Assembly (NCBI GenBank): GCA_003506435.1
Contig: DOAQ01000028.1
Location: 1 to 46,076, forward strand
Source of the DNA: Prolixibacteraceae bacterium
Lineage (GTDB): Bacteria; Bacteroidota; Bacteroidia; Bacteroidales; Prolixibacteraceae
DNA length: 46,076 nt
Reading direction: 5' to 3'
Position numbers and translations under genes: made by a program. The notes under the pieces were generated by a model, which was not told the DNA's origin, did no database searches, and worked only from the letters and a program-made list of their open reading frames with translations. Shown in pieces: positions 7,315-15,760 of this stretch. Numbering within the stretch: the stretch's first letter is position 1; every line of letters starts with the position of its first letter.

Positions 7315-9663
7315 TTAGAATTCAATTTTATAGCTGATGTTTGGCACAACAATTAAATCGAATTGTTTTTCCAGAGCGCCGGTTTTCAGGTTGAATTCAT
7401 AATCCCGGTACTCCTCTTGTCCCAGCGCGTTCAGCAAATGAAACGACCAGATGCTGGCATATTTTGGTTTGTTTTTCCGGTACGAAACACTAAAGGAAAG
7501 CACCTTTGCAACATTTTCGCGTGGTTCGTAGGCATGATCGTAATTGTAAACTATTTTGCCCGCAGCCAGCGATTCATCTTCCAGAACCGGGATGTAGCGG
7601 TCGCCGCCCAAAATGCTCAACCTCGCGTTGATACCCAAAATATTGGTTTTGTTTTTGCCAATAATCCATTCTTTCCCGGCCAGCAGGTTGATGATGAAAT
7701 TCTTGTTGTATAAACTGTTCCGTTCAATTCCGTCGCCGCCTTTGTATTTCGAGTCGAAAAAAGATGCCGTTGCCAGATAATAAAAACCTTTATTCAGAAA
7801 GCGTTCCAGTGTGAAGTCAATCCCGATGTTGGTTCCCGTTCCGTCGTTTACCAGTGTTTCGTTGAAAAACCAGTCCAGTTCGAGATTTTGAAGCGAAAAA
7901 TAGCTGTTTGGAACCACCGGCACATCGAATAAATACTGATAATATGGTTCCACTTTTAGGCGGGTGTTTTTGTTGATGTTCAGGTCATAAGCCAGTCCGA
8001 AATGGTGCGCTTTGGTAAGTTTTAAATTCCGGTTTGGCTGAATGACCCCGTTTTCGGTTTCCTGCCGGGACAGGTAGAATCCGATCATTTCGAGGTGACT
8101 ATTCAACCCGTAAGCCAGACCAACCGATTGATTGGGATTCAGTTGCCATTTCATTCCCAGCCTCGGTTCGACGCTCAGTTCGTCGGTTAATCCGAAAAAG
8201 TGAGTATGCAGGCCGAGGTTCAATTCCAGTTTATTGCTCATTTGAATATTCGACTGCGAAAAAGCCTGAAAGGTTGACGTGTTCCCGGTTTCATCGGCAT
8301 ATACGAACAACGGATCGCCTAAAACTTCTGCTTCGCGGTTATCTACATTGTAATAATGCAGGTTGTAAATGAATCCGGTTTTGTTGTTGTGTTTCGGACC
8401 GAATTTGTGGTTCAGCGAACTGGTCATCGTGTATTTCCAGGTGTTGTTGTTCACCCGTTCGCGATCATGTAATTGCAGATCGTCATCTAATTCGTCATAT
8501 TCCGTTTCAATGCCGTTTCCCGACATGGCAAGGGTGGTGTGCAAATACGTTTTTGCACCGAAAAGCAGTTTGTGGCTCAGCCCAAGCGCGCCGGTCGACA
8601 AATTGAGTTTGTAGCCTTCCTTGTCTGATGGTTTTTCCCATTCGTCCGGATTGGTAAACGGGTCGCGCTTTTGTGTATCAATGGCGCCGATGCCCCACAG
8701 CGAAAATGTCCCGGTATTTTTCGTCGGAAAATTCAGCTTAAATGAAAAGTCCTGATACCCGATTTTTCCGGCTTCTTCAGGAATCAACGAACCCAGCAAA
8801 CCGTAGGTTGAATACCGGTAATTGAACAGGTACGAAGCATTGCCGCCTTTCGCAAGCGGGCCTTCCGAAGCGAAATCAATACCAATGATTCCGGCCTGGA
8901 ACGTGTGTTCGTAGTTGTCTTTATTTCCGGTGCGCATGCGGATATCGAACACTCCTGAAAGTGCGTTCCCGTATTCTGCCGGAAAAGCGCCCGTAAAAAA
9001 ATCAGAATTGGCCAGCATCTGGCTCGAAAGCGCAGTGATGCCACCTGCCCCGAAAGCAATCACATTGGCAAAATGGGTGGGGTTCGAGATTTCAACGCCT
9101 TCCATTTTCCAAAGTAAATTACGGGGCGAATTTCCCCGGATGATGATTCCGTTGTTGCCAATTTCGGAAGCCACTCCGGCAAACGAACCGGCCAGTCGTG
9201 CCGGATCGTCGTAACCACCTGCATAACGGTTGGCTTCTTCTACGCTCAACTGCCGGGCGCTGATAGTCGCCATGGTATTGATGGGCTTTTCTTTCGAAGT
9301 GCGGGCCACGATTTTCACTTCGTCCAACTGCTCAGTCAATTCTTTCAATCCGGCATTCAGTATGACTTCTTTTCCCGAACCGACCAGGATTTCACGAAAA
9401 ATATAATTTTCGTACCCGATAAAACGTATCGTGATATTGTATCTGCCCGGCTTGATGTTCCACAAACGGAAATCGCCGTTCTCGTCGGTGATGGTACCAA
9501 TTTGCGGGTCGCTTTCCTGAATAACAACCGTTGCCCCGGGGAGAGGCGTTTCTGTAACCACATCGGTTACTTTTCCTTTGATTACCTGCCCGGCATTTTG
9601 TGCATGTACTATCGCTGTAAAATAAAATAACAGCACTTCAGCCAATAAAAGTTTTCTGATCAT
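7315..9663 (-). CDS. TonB-dependent receptor with carboxypeptidase-like N-terminal domain
   Basis: Outer-membrane active transporter of 782 residues. The signal peptide ends at IVHAQ (residue 22). A CarboxypepD_reg-like domain follows (about 27-110: VIKGKVTDVVTETPLPGATVV, then DENGDFRLWNIKPGRY), then a plug domain (about 125-240) and a beta-barrel to the C terminus (final YKIEF, ending in an aromatic residue as OM barrels do). There is no SusD partner, so it is not a SusC; the substrate is unknown (siderophore, cobamide, peptide or other). It is divergent from the PAS-LuxR gene at 9743 with only 79 bases between them, which suggests that regulator may control it. Confidence 0.9.
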   Translation of the reverse strand: MIRKLLLAEVLLFYFTAIVHAQNAGQVIKGKVTDVVTETPLPGATVVIQESDPQIGTITDENGDFRLWNIKPGRYNITIRFIGYENYIFREILVGSGKEVILNAGLKELTEQLDEVKIVARTSKEKPINTMATISARQLSVEEANRYAGGYDDPARLAGSFAGVASEIGNNGIIIRGNSPRNLLWKMEGVEISNPTHFANVIAFGAGGITALSSQMLANSDFFTGAFPAEYGNALSGVFDIRMRTGNKDNYEHTFQAGIIGIDFASEGPLAKGGNASYLFNYRYSTYGLLGSLIPEEAGKIGYQDFSFKLNFPTKNTGTFSLWGIGAIDTQKRDPFTNPDEWEKPSDKEGYKLNLSTGALGLSHKLLFGAKTYLHTTLAMSGNGIETEYDELDDDLQLHDRERVNNNTWKYTMTSSLNHKFGPKHNNKTGFIYNLHYYNVDNREAEVLGDPLFVYADETGNTSTFQAFSQSNIQMSNKLELNLGLHTHFFGLTDELSVEPRLGMKWQLNPNQSVGLAYGLNSHLEMIGFYLSRQETENGVIQPNRNLKLTKAHHFGLAYDLNINKNTRLKVEPYYQYLFDVPVVPNSYFSLQNLELDWFFNETLVNDGTGTNIGIDFTLERFLNKGFYYLATASFFDSKYKGGDGIERNSLYNKNFIINLLAGKEWIIGKNKTNILGINARLSILGGDRYIPVLEDESLAAGKIVYNYDHAYEPRENVAKVLSFSVSYRKNKPKYASIWSFHLLNALGQEEYRDYEFNLKTGALEKQFDLIVVPNISYKIEF

Positions 9664-9688
9664 CGTTTAATTGTTTTCAAATAATTGT

Positions 9689-9720
9689 TTTGTCAAAGAT
9701 CAGTTGAAGGACTATTTTTG
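9689..9720 (+). promoter_or_regulatory. Predicted Bacteroidota promoter for the PAS-LuxR gene
   Basis: TTTG at 9689-9692, a 20-base spacer, and TATTTTTG at 9713-9720 match the -33/-7 pattern with ideal spacing. Transcription would begin near 9727, about 16 bases before the ATG at 9743. Confidence 0.6.
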
Positions 9721-9742
9721 GCAATACTGAAAAATCAGTATT

Positions 9743-10504
9743 ATGAGTAAAACGCAGGAAGAACGTCCGTGGTACATGCAGGAATTTGATAAAAGCAAAT
9801 TGGATTACACAATCCTTGACCGGCATATTGAATTTCTGGAGTCGATCAAATCGGTACACAACAGCGCCATTTCGATTTTCGATCTGGCAAAAATGCAGCA
9901 TGTTTATATCTCATCGACTTTTGAAGATATGCTTGGATGGAATTTGGCAGAAGCCGGAAAACCCGGTAGCGTCTATATTGATAGCCGGATGCACCCCGAA
10001 GATTTGGAACATTTGAACCGGGTGTCGTCTCAATTCTTCAGCCTGATATTGAAAGTTAAAAAAGAAGATCGCCAGAATATGGGACATTATAAAATGGTGA
10101 TGGACTACCGTACCAAAGGGAAAGACGGCTCGTTTGTACGAGTGATTGAACAACATAAATTGCTGGAACTGGACGCCGGTGATAATGTCTGGCTATCGCT
10201 GAGCGTACTGGATTTGTCGCCTGACCAGGATATAAAAAACCTGTGCCGCTACCGGCTGGTGAATTTAAAAACCGGTGAGTTTTACAATTTTCCGAAAGAA
10301 AATATGGAAACCAACCTGAGCCTGCGCGAGCAGGAAATACTGCAACTGCTGGCACAGGGTCTGATCAGCAAGCAAATTGCTGACCAATTGTTTATCTCGG
10401 TGAACACGGTAAACACACACCGCCAGCGCATCCTCGAAAAACTATCGGTCAGCAATACTACTGAAGCCGTGCAACATGCTGCCCGGCTGGGATTGATCGG
10501 GTGA
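9743..10504 (+). CDS. LuxR-type transcriptional regulator with PAS-like sensor domain
   Basis: A 253-residue cytoplasmic DNA-binding regulator. Residues about 30-165 look like a PAS fold (ISIFDLAKMQHVYISSTFEDMLGW, then MHPEDLEHLNRV, a typical PAS HPDD-like turn). The C-terminal 62 residues form a GerE/LuxR helix-turn-helix: LSLREQEILQLLAQGLISKQIADQL, then SVNTVNTHRQRILEKL. There is no receiver domain, so it probably senses a small ligand or redox cue directly rather than through phosphorylation. It diverges from the TonB receptor at 7315-9663, its most likely target; its own promoter is well matched (9689-9720). Confidence 0.88.
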   Translation: MSKTQEERPWYMQEFDKSKLDYTILDRHIEFLESIKSVHNSAISIFDLAKMQHVYISSTFEDMLGWNLAEAGKPGSVYIDSRMHPEDLEHLNRVSSQFFSLILKVKKEDRQNMGHYKMVMDYRTKGKDGSFVRVIEQHKLLELDAGDNVWLSLSVLDLSPDQDIKNLCRYRLVNLKTGEFYNFPKENMETNLSLREQEILQLLAQGLISKQIADQLFISVNTVNTHRQRILEKLSVSNTTEAVQHAARLGLIG

Positions 10505-10507
10505 AGA

Positions 10508-10563
10508 GGGTGCTGCGATTTTAATCGCAGGATATAGATGGCGATTAAAAAATCGCCACACCC
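10508..10563. repeat. Palindromic repeat with two internal hairpins, copy B
   Basis: Outer arms GGGTG (10508-10512) and CACCC (10559-10563) enclose two hairpins, CTGCGATT/AATCGCAG and TGGCGATT/AATCGCCA. It has the same plan and length as copy A at 689-745, but the arms have changed together so that pairing is kept. It starts just after the PAS-LuxR stop codon. Confidence 0.7.
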
Positions 10564-10601
10564 AAAAGCGCGGTTAGAAATTGCGCCACCCGGCTTTCAT
10601 A

Positions 10602-11345
10602 CTATTTTTTCATCACATAAAAAGCATACCCGTAATAATCGCCATACTTTTTGTACATGTCGATTTCGGTTTGCAGGACATTCAGTAATCCCGCCAATTC
10701 CGGTTCGTTGCAGTATTCATTCCGGGCACTTTCAAGCAGTGGCTCCATAAATGCGTAATATTCGTCCAGCCAACCTTCTTTGGGAAGCTGAAACAAATCG
10801 ATAATTTGGTAGCCACAGGTCTCAATTAATTTCTGCTGCTCTTCCATGCTCATAATGTCAGGATAAACTGCATTCCAGAAACCAGCGATTTCTTCCGGCG
10901 GATTGTTGTGAAACCAGGCCGCTTCCGACACGACCATATAGCCGTCGTCTTTCAGAAATTTTGCCCAGTTTTTCAATCCGTTTTCAAAACCTGTGATAAA
11001 AATTGACCCTTCGGCCCAAATCAGATCGAACTGTTTTTCAGCAAAAGGCAGGTCGTTCATGTCGGCAAACATTGCTGTTACCCGATTTTGCAGGTTCAAT
11101 CCGGATGCTTTTTGGTTTAGAAAATCAACAAAAAACGGATGGTTGTCAACTGCTGTAATCGTTCCGTTTGTTACTTCAGCCAAATCAAATGTTTGCACCC
11201 CTTTTCCGCAGCCAATATCCAGAATCTGTGCATCCTGTGGCAATGTTTTTATAGCTGAAAAAGCTTTTAAAGTTGATGCTTTGGTTCCGGGCCCCTGGCG
11301 GGGAATATTTTCGAAAATAGAATAGAATAATTCTTCTTGTGTCAT
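10602..11345 (-). CDS. SAM-dependent methyltransferase (class I)
   Basis: A 247-residue cytoplasmic protein with a Rossmann-type methyltransferase domain. Motif I is ILDIGCGKG (residues 41-49), the acidic residue that binds the SAM ribose is in TAVDNHPF, and the motif-III-like FDLIWAEGSIFITGF and GYMVVSEAAW follow. The substrate cannot be told from sequence; the layout resembles small-molecule (UbiE/Methyltransf_11/25-type) enzymes. It stands alone on the minus strand and converges with the PAS-LuxR gene. Confidence 0.88.
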   Translation of the reverse strand: MTQEELFYSIFENIPRQGPGTKASTLKAFSAIKTLPQDAQILDIGCGKGVQTFDLAEVTNGTITAVDNHPFFVDFLNQKASGLNLQNRVTAMFADMNDLPFAEKQFDLIWAEGSIFITGFENGLKNWAKFLKDDGYMVVSEAAWFHNNPPEEIAGFWNAVYPDIMSMEEQQKLIETCGYQIIDLFQLPKEGWLDEYYAFMEPLLESARNEYCNEPELAGLLNVLQTEIDMYKKYGDYYGYAFYVMKK

Positions 11346-11519
11346 GATGAATTGTTTTAAAAATTAAAATAAAAATTAGGGAATACAAATACTGCCCGCT
11401 GCTAAATTGAGTTTTCAGCAATGAGAATCATAAAATGCGGACAGTAAAATTAAACAAACATCCAGTGAATTTAGAAATGTATTTGCGGCAAAGATAGTAA
11501 ATTGCGGCAAAGTGGATAA

Positions 11520-11717
11520 TTATTTTTGATCTGCTTCCAATTCTTTTATTTTCTTTTTTAACCTTCGTATTTCCATTTCAAAACCAAAAATACCGGTAAA
11601 AAAGCCTACAATAAACAATATTGAGCTATATGGCCAATGTTGAATTTTAAAAATAGCGCTTGCCAAAACAAGGAATGCTCCTGTATTGTAGAGCCAATTG
11701 AAAGACTTATTCTTCAT
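11520..11717 (-). CDS. Small GldL-like membrane protein
   Basis: About 65 residues from the ATG at 11717 (MKNKSFNWLYNTGAF). It has two membrane segments (GAFLVLASAIFKI and SSILFIVGFFTGIFGF) followed by a basic, coiled C-terminal tail (EIRRLKKKIKELEADQK). The FKIQHWP motif in the first loop is the hallmark of the N-terminal region of GldL, the type IX secretion/gliding motor protein. GldL itself is much longer, and no gldKMN genes are nearby, so this is a stand-alone relative of unknown role. An upstream ATG at 11774 would add 19 residues and is less likely. Confidence 0.7.
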   Translation of the reverse strand: MKNKSFNWLYNTGAFLVLASAIFKIQHWPYSSILFIVGFFTGIFGFEMEIRRLKKKIKELEADQK

Positions 11718-11835
11718 ATTGATTGATTTTTTAATAAATGTATGAATTACAGACAAAAAGTCAAAACACATCAATTATTTTTTAAATCTGAGAGTTGGCG
11801 ATAATCCGTATTTCTGTTCATTCTGAAAAAAAGAA

Positions 11836-11843
11836 TACTTTTG
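11836..11843 (+). promoter_or_regulatory. Predicted -7 element for gpmI
   Basis: TACTTTTG matches the Bacteroidota TAnnTTTG consensus. No convincing -33 TTTG at the right distance was found. Transcription would start near 11850, about 30 bases before the gpmI ATG. Confidence 0.45.
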
Positions 11844-11880
11844 TGTCCGGTTAAGTAAAAATTATAATACAACATATATT

Positions 11881-13413
11881 ATGGCAGACACAAAAAAAGC
11901 AATATTAATGATCCTCGACGGCTGGGGAATTGGCGACGGTTCGGAACGCGACGTGATTGCAACGGCGCCCACTCCGTTCATAGATTCGCTGATGAAAGAA
12001 TATCCGAATTCGCAACTGCTGACCTGTGGCGAAAACGTAGGTTTGCCCGACGGACAAATGGGCAACTCGGAAGTTGGTCACCTGAATATTGGCGCAGGCC
12101 GTGTGCTTTACCAGGATATGGTGAAAATTACCAAGGCTATTCGCGAAAAAACTATGTGGAGCAATCCGAAAATTGTTGAAGCATATACGTATGCAAAAGA
12201 AAACAATAAAAAAGTTCACCTGATTGGTTTGATCGGCCCTGGCGGGGTTCATGCACTGAGCTCGCACATGGTGGCGCTTTGCCAGATTGGTACCGATATG
12301 GGACTGGACAATATTTTCATTCACGGTTTGACCGATGGCCGCGATACTGACCCGCGTTCGGGTTACGGGTTCCTCGAAGCCGACCTCGAAGCGCTGAAGC
12401 CGACCAACGGTAAATTTGCTTCCATTATCGGTCGTTATTTCGGAATGGACCGTGATAAAAATTACGACCGTCTGAAACTGGCCTACGATATGTACACTCA
12501 CGGCGTCGGTGAAAAATCGACCGACCTGCTGGCAACTGTAAAAGCTTCGTACGACGCAGGAGTTACCGACGAATTTTTGAAACCCATCGTCATGGTTGAC
12601 GAAAAAGGACAGCCGCTTGCTACTATCGAAGAAGGCGATGTAGTGATCTGTTTTAACTTCCGTACCGACCGTCTGCGCCAGACAACTATTGCCTTTACAC
12701 AAAAAGACCTTCCCGAATTTGGTATGCACACCATGAATCTGAAATGGTACACCATGACCAATTACAAGGCCGATTTCAAAGGTATCAATGTGATTTTCGA
12801 CAAGGAAAACCCAACCAATACGATGGGCGAAATTGTTTCGAAAGCAGGCCTGAAACAAATCCGCATTGCCGAAACTGAAAAATATGCGCACGTGACTTTC
12901 TTTTTCAGCGGTGGCCGCGAAGAAGAATTTCCGGGCGAAAGCCGCATCCTGATTCAGTCGCCAAAAGTACCGACCTACGATTTTCAACCTGAAATGTCGG
13001 CCCCGTTGGTGAAAGACGCCATTGTAGCTGAACTGAAAAAAGGAGAAGTTGACTTTGTTTGTCTGAACTTTGCCAATGGCGACATGGTTGGTCACACCGG
13101 CGTTTACGAAGCCATTTACAAAGCTATCAGTGCGGTTGACCAGTGTGCAAAAGAAGTGGTGGAAGCTGCCCGTGCCAATGGTTACGAAGTGCTGATCATT
13201 GCCGATCATGGGAATGCCGACAATGCAGTGAACGAAGATGGTTCGCCCAATACGGCTCATTCGCTGAACCCGGTTCCGTGCATTTACGTGAGCGATAACA
13301 AAAATGCAAAAATCAGCAACGGCGTTCTTGCCGATGTTGCGCCAACGCTTTTAACGTTGATGGGATTGGAAATCCCGGCTGAAATGACCGGAAAAATTTT
13401 GATTGAAAAATAA
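11881..13413 (+). CDS. gpmI: 2,3-bisphosphoglycerate-independent phosphoglycerate mutase
   Basis: Glycolytic enzyme interconverting 3- and 2-phosphoglycerate, manganese-dependent, of the alkaline phosphatase superfamily; cytoplasmic. The 510 residues equal the family's usual length. The metal-binding start LMILDGWGIG (Asp13), the phosphoserine nucleophile in GQMGNSEVGHLNIGAGR (Ser63), HGLTDGRDTDP, FNFRTDRLRQ and the C-terminal metal site IADHGNADNA are all present. It is a single-gene unit closed by the strong hairpin at 13424-13456. Confidence 0.97.
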   Translation: MADTKKAILMILDGWGIGDGSERDVIATAPTPFIDSLMKEYPNSQLLTCGENVGLPDGQMGNSEVGHLNIGAGRVLYQDMVKITKAIREKTMWSNPKIVEAYTYAKENNKKVHLIGLIGPGGVHALSSHMVALCQIGTDMGLDNIFIHGLTDGRDTDPRSGYGFLEADLEALKPTNGKFASIIGRYFGMDRDKNYDRLKLAYDMYTHGVGEKSTDLLATVKASYDAGVTDEFLKPIVMVDEKGQPLATIEEGDVVICFNFRTDRLRQTTIAFTQKDLPEFGMHTMNLKWYTMTNYKADFKGINVIFDKENPTNTMGEIVSKAGLKQIRIAETEKYAHVTFFFSGGREEEFPGESRILIQSPKVPTYDFQPEMSAPLVKDAIVAELKKGEVDFVCLNFANGDMVGHTGVYEAIYKAISAVDQCAKEVVEAARANGYEVLIIADHGNADNAVNEDGSPNTAHSLNPVPCIYVSDNKNAKISNGVLADVAPTLLTLMGLEIPAEMTGKILIEK

Positions 13414-13423
13414 TACACCACAT

Positions 13424-13457
13424 AACCCTGACAGGTTTCAAAAACCTGTCAGGGTTT
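13424..13457. terminator. Long perfect hairpin (terminator or interspersed repeat) after gpmI
   Basis: AACCCTGACAGGTTT and its perfect complement AAACCTGTCAGGGTT flank a 3-base loop (15-bp stem), 11 bases after the gpmI stop. It may stop gpmI transcription. A run of Ts is short (TTT), so it could also be a dispersed palindromic repeat, a type common in Bacteroidota. Confidence 0.65.
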
Positions 13458-13470
13458 CTATTTATTTACC

Positions 13471-14046
13471 ATGCTCGAAATCGGACGCGCTATTGTAAGC
13501 CTCGACATTCTGGACAAACATTTTTTATGCGACCTTCTGAAATGCAAGGGCGCCTGTTGTGTTGAGGGTGATTCCGGTGCGCCGCTAACCGATGAGGAAG
13601 CTATCGAAATTGAGCAGAACTATCCTGTATTTGAGAAATACATTCCGGAGAACCACAAAAAAGAAGTTGATAAACAAGGTTTTTCGGTGATTGATTCCGA
13701 CGGAGACCGGGTGACCCCGCTGGTCAATAACCGCCAGTGCGCCTACACGTTTACCGACGAAAAAGGCATCCTGAAATGCGCCATTGAGAAAGCATATTTC
13801 AACGGAGAGATTACTTTTCGCAAGCCGCTTTCCTGTCACTTGTTTCCCATCCGGATCAACGAATACCGGCACTTCGATGCGGTGAACTATCAGAAACTCG
13901 ATATTTGCAAGCCTGGCCGCGAATGTGGCGCCAGTGAAAAACTGCCTTTGTACAAGTTTCTTCGCGAACCGCTGATCCGCCGGTACGGCAGCGAATGGTA
14001 CGAACAACTGGTGTATGCTGCCGACAATCTGAAACTGGAAAGATAG
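13471..14046 (+). CDS. DUF3109 family cysteine-rich protein
   Basis: A 191-residue soluble protein with the DUF3109 pattern: an N-terminal CDLLKCKGACCVEGDSGAPLT cluster, NRQCAYTF, GILKCAIEKA, PLSCHLFPIR and DICKPGRECG. The spaced cysteines resemble the YkgJ-type clusters thought to hold zinc or an iron-sulfur cluster. Function is not established. It is conserved across Bacteroidota. It follows the gpmI hairpin closely (14 bases) and so may depend on read-through or a promoter inside the hairpin region. Confidence 0.88.
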   Translation: MLEIGRAIVSLDILDKHFLCDLLKCKGACCVEGDSGAPLTDEEAIEIEQNYPVFEKYIPENHKKEVDKQGFSVIDSDGDRVTPLVNNRQCAYTFTDEKGILKCAIEKAYFNGEITFRKPLSCHLFPIRINEYRHFDAVNYQKLDICKPGRECGASEKLPLYKFLREPLIRRYGSEWYEQLVYAADNLKLER

Positions 14047-14146
14047 ATTTTCTGCACCGGAAAATAATATTTTCCATCCAATTGATTTCCGTTTTCCCGG
14101 ATTGCTGCCGAATTTGTATTTTAGGAGCACGAAATCAAGCTTCAAA

Positions 14147-14995
14147 ATGAACATCCGGGAATTTTTAAACAGGCCTTTCCCTTTTCTCGATCGTCCGCGC
14201 CATCGCTGGATTCTCATTCTTTTTAGCTTCGCATTTGGAGTTTTCTTCATCAATGTTTTTATTCCTTTCAATATCAACCGGTGGAACAAGGATTCGGGTT
14301 TCGATGAGTTTATGCGGCTTTCGGGCTTCGGCATCATTGCCGGTATGGTTTTGCTCATTTCCCAGTTTGGAGTGCGGAACTTATTCGGCCCCCGGCATTT
14401 CCGGGTTTGGACCTTTGCTCTTTGGGTTGCCGGTGAATTATTTCTGATGGCGGCGTTTTTCATCTTTTACCAATCGAGTTGGGATATCAGCATGAACCGC
14501 TTTCTGAAAGATATTCCCGACAGTTTTAAATATACTTTGCTGGGCATCGTCATTCCGTACTCGCTGGTTCTTTTATTTCTCTCCCAAATTATTCAGAAAA
14601 CAAAAATGAACCAGTTGCAACAGGAAGCCGGGAAAACAGGTTTCGGGATTACCGATTTGATCGATTTTCCGGATGAAAAGGGAGCCGTTCGTTTTTCGGT
14701 TACTGCGGATCAAATACTTTATCTGGAGTCGGCCGATAATTATGTGTTTGTATATTATCTGAACGGCAGTAAGCCGGAAAAGCAGATTCTGCGCAATTCG
14801 ATGAAAAGCATTGAAAAGCAATTTGAAAACTCATCGTTCAAACGTTGTCACCGTTCGTTCATGGTCAACCTGCAAAAAATCGAATTTGTGGACTACGGAA
14901 AATCGCAATGCCGGGTGAAATTGTCAGGGCTTGAAAAATTTATTCCCGTATCGCGAAAGTTTTACCCCGGATTCCGGTCATTCACCAAATCCTGA
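14147..14995 (+). CDS. Membrane-anchored LytTR DNA-binding regulator
   Basis: About 282 residues from the ATG at 14147 (MNIREFLNRPFPFLDRP); an upstream in-frame TTG at 14102 is less likely. Four hydrophobic helices occupy the first ~160 residues (ILILFSFAFGVFFINVFI; FGIIAGMVLLISQFGV; VWTFALWVAGELFLMAAFFIF; LLGIVIPYSLVLLFLSQII). A C-terminal LytTR domain (about residues 180-282) has ILYLESADNYVFVYY and FKRCHRSFMVNLQKIE, its usual DNA-contact region. This arrangement is a one-component membrane regulator that may read an envelope or lipid-phase signal. Possible targets are nearby, for instance the exported protein at 15153. Confidence 0.85.
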   Translation: MNIREFLNRPFPFLDRPRHRWILILFSFAFGVFFINVFIPFNINRWNKDSGFDEFMRLSGFGIIAGMVLLISQFGVRNLFGPRHFRVWTFALWVAGELFLMAAFFIFYQSSWDISMNRFLKDIPDSFKYTLLGIVIPYSLVLLFLSQIIQKTKMNQLQQEAGKTGFGITDLIDFPDEKGAVRFSVTADQILYLESADNYVFVYYLNGSKPEKQILRNSMKSIEKQFENSSFKRCHRSFMVNLQKIEFVDYGKSQCRVKLSGLEKFIPVSRKFYPGFRSFTKS

Positions 14996-15152
14996 AGATT
15001 ACCGGTTGCTATTCGCCCCAAAATACGCCCTTTCGTCCCTTTCATTTTGATGGTTCCTTTTGAAATATGATCTTTGTTTTATGATTTTCAATAGGCCAAT
15101 AAATGTCTGAAAGTCAGAATTCAATTAAAAACAAGATTAAAAATTCAGAAAA

Positions 15153-15524
15153 ATGAGAAAGTTGATGATGTTTTTTTTGGTTGCCTTTTGTGCAACATTG
15201 ATGGTGAACCATGCAGCCGCTTCAGGAACAGAAAATCCGAAAGGTATCTGGGAATATAAAGTACCCGCTGCACCCTACGAATACAGTGCCGGAAAGCTGA
15301 TTCTCGGGGAAACGGACGGAAAAGCCACAGTGACCATAAAATTCATGAGCGGCACAGAATTAAAAGCCAAAAATGTAAAGATTGAAAAAGAAACTATTTC
15401 GTTTGGGGTTGAAATTGAGTCGAATCCGGTAACTTTTTCAGGCAAATTGGTTGACGGTAAAATTACAGGCAAGGTGAATTCTCCGGAAGGGCTTATGGAT
15501 TTGACAGCAGAAAAGAAACAATAA
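15153..15524 (+). CDS. Small exported protein, unknown function
   Basis: A 123-residue protein with a signal peptide (MRKLMMFFLVAFCATLMVNHAAA) and a mature part of about 100 residues predicted to be mostly beta strands: GIWEYKVPAAPYEYSAGKLIL, then repeated strand pairs ending KVNSPEGLMDLTAEKKQ. It is periplasmic or secreted with no lipobox. The pattern resembles small beta-barrel or lipocalin-like proteins, but I do not recognise a named family. It follows the LytTR regulator after a 157-base gap and is closed by hairpins at 15543-15643. Confidence 0.7.
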   Translation: MRKLMMFFLVAFCATLMVNHAAASGTENPKGIWEYKVPAAPYEYSAGKLILGETDGKATVTIKFMSGTELKAKNVKIEKETISFGVEIESNPVTFSGKLVDGKITGKVNSPEGLMDLTAEKKQ

Positions 15525-15542
15525 CGCATTTTTTGAAGTAGT

Positions 15543-15563
15543 AGCACGAAGATTTTTCGTGCT
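15543..15563. repeat. Hairpin AGCACGAA/TTCGTGCT
   Basis: An 8-bp perfect stem with a 5-base loop, 19 bases after the stop of the 123-residue exported protein. It lacks a T run, so it may stabilise the mRNA end rather than terminate. Confidence 0.45.
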
Positions 15564-15616
15564 GCGCAATGATCCGTTAAAACTTTTGACGGAAACTAAC
15601 CTATACCAATTTATTT

Positions 15617-15643
15617 AAAGGGGCTTGATTTTAGCCCCTTTTT
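15617..15643 (+). terminator. Rho-independent terminator
   Basis: GGGGCT, an 8-base spacer-loop region, AGCCCC, then TTTTT, preceded by AAA. This is a classic terminator for the exported-protein gene upstream. Confidence 0.8.
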
Positions 15644-15760
15644 GTATTGCATCCGTCTTTTATTGAAAACAATTTACCCCGGTTTCGCCTTTTGTATATA
15701 AAATGGCTGCTTATTTGAACCATAATTCCTAATTTAGTAATTCTGTTTAAAAAGAAATAA

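Noticed and set aside
11905..13260. Long open frame of 451 codons antisense to gpmI
   Set aside because: It is fully inside a well-supported gpmI gene on the other strand, its translation is rich in Phe, His and Asn with no recognisable motif, and such shadows are common opposite biased codons.
13585..14463. 292-codon frame antisense to the DUF3109 and LytTR genes
   Set aside because: It spans two real genes on the other strand and its translation has no plausible domain.
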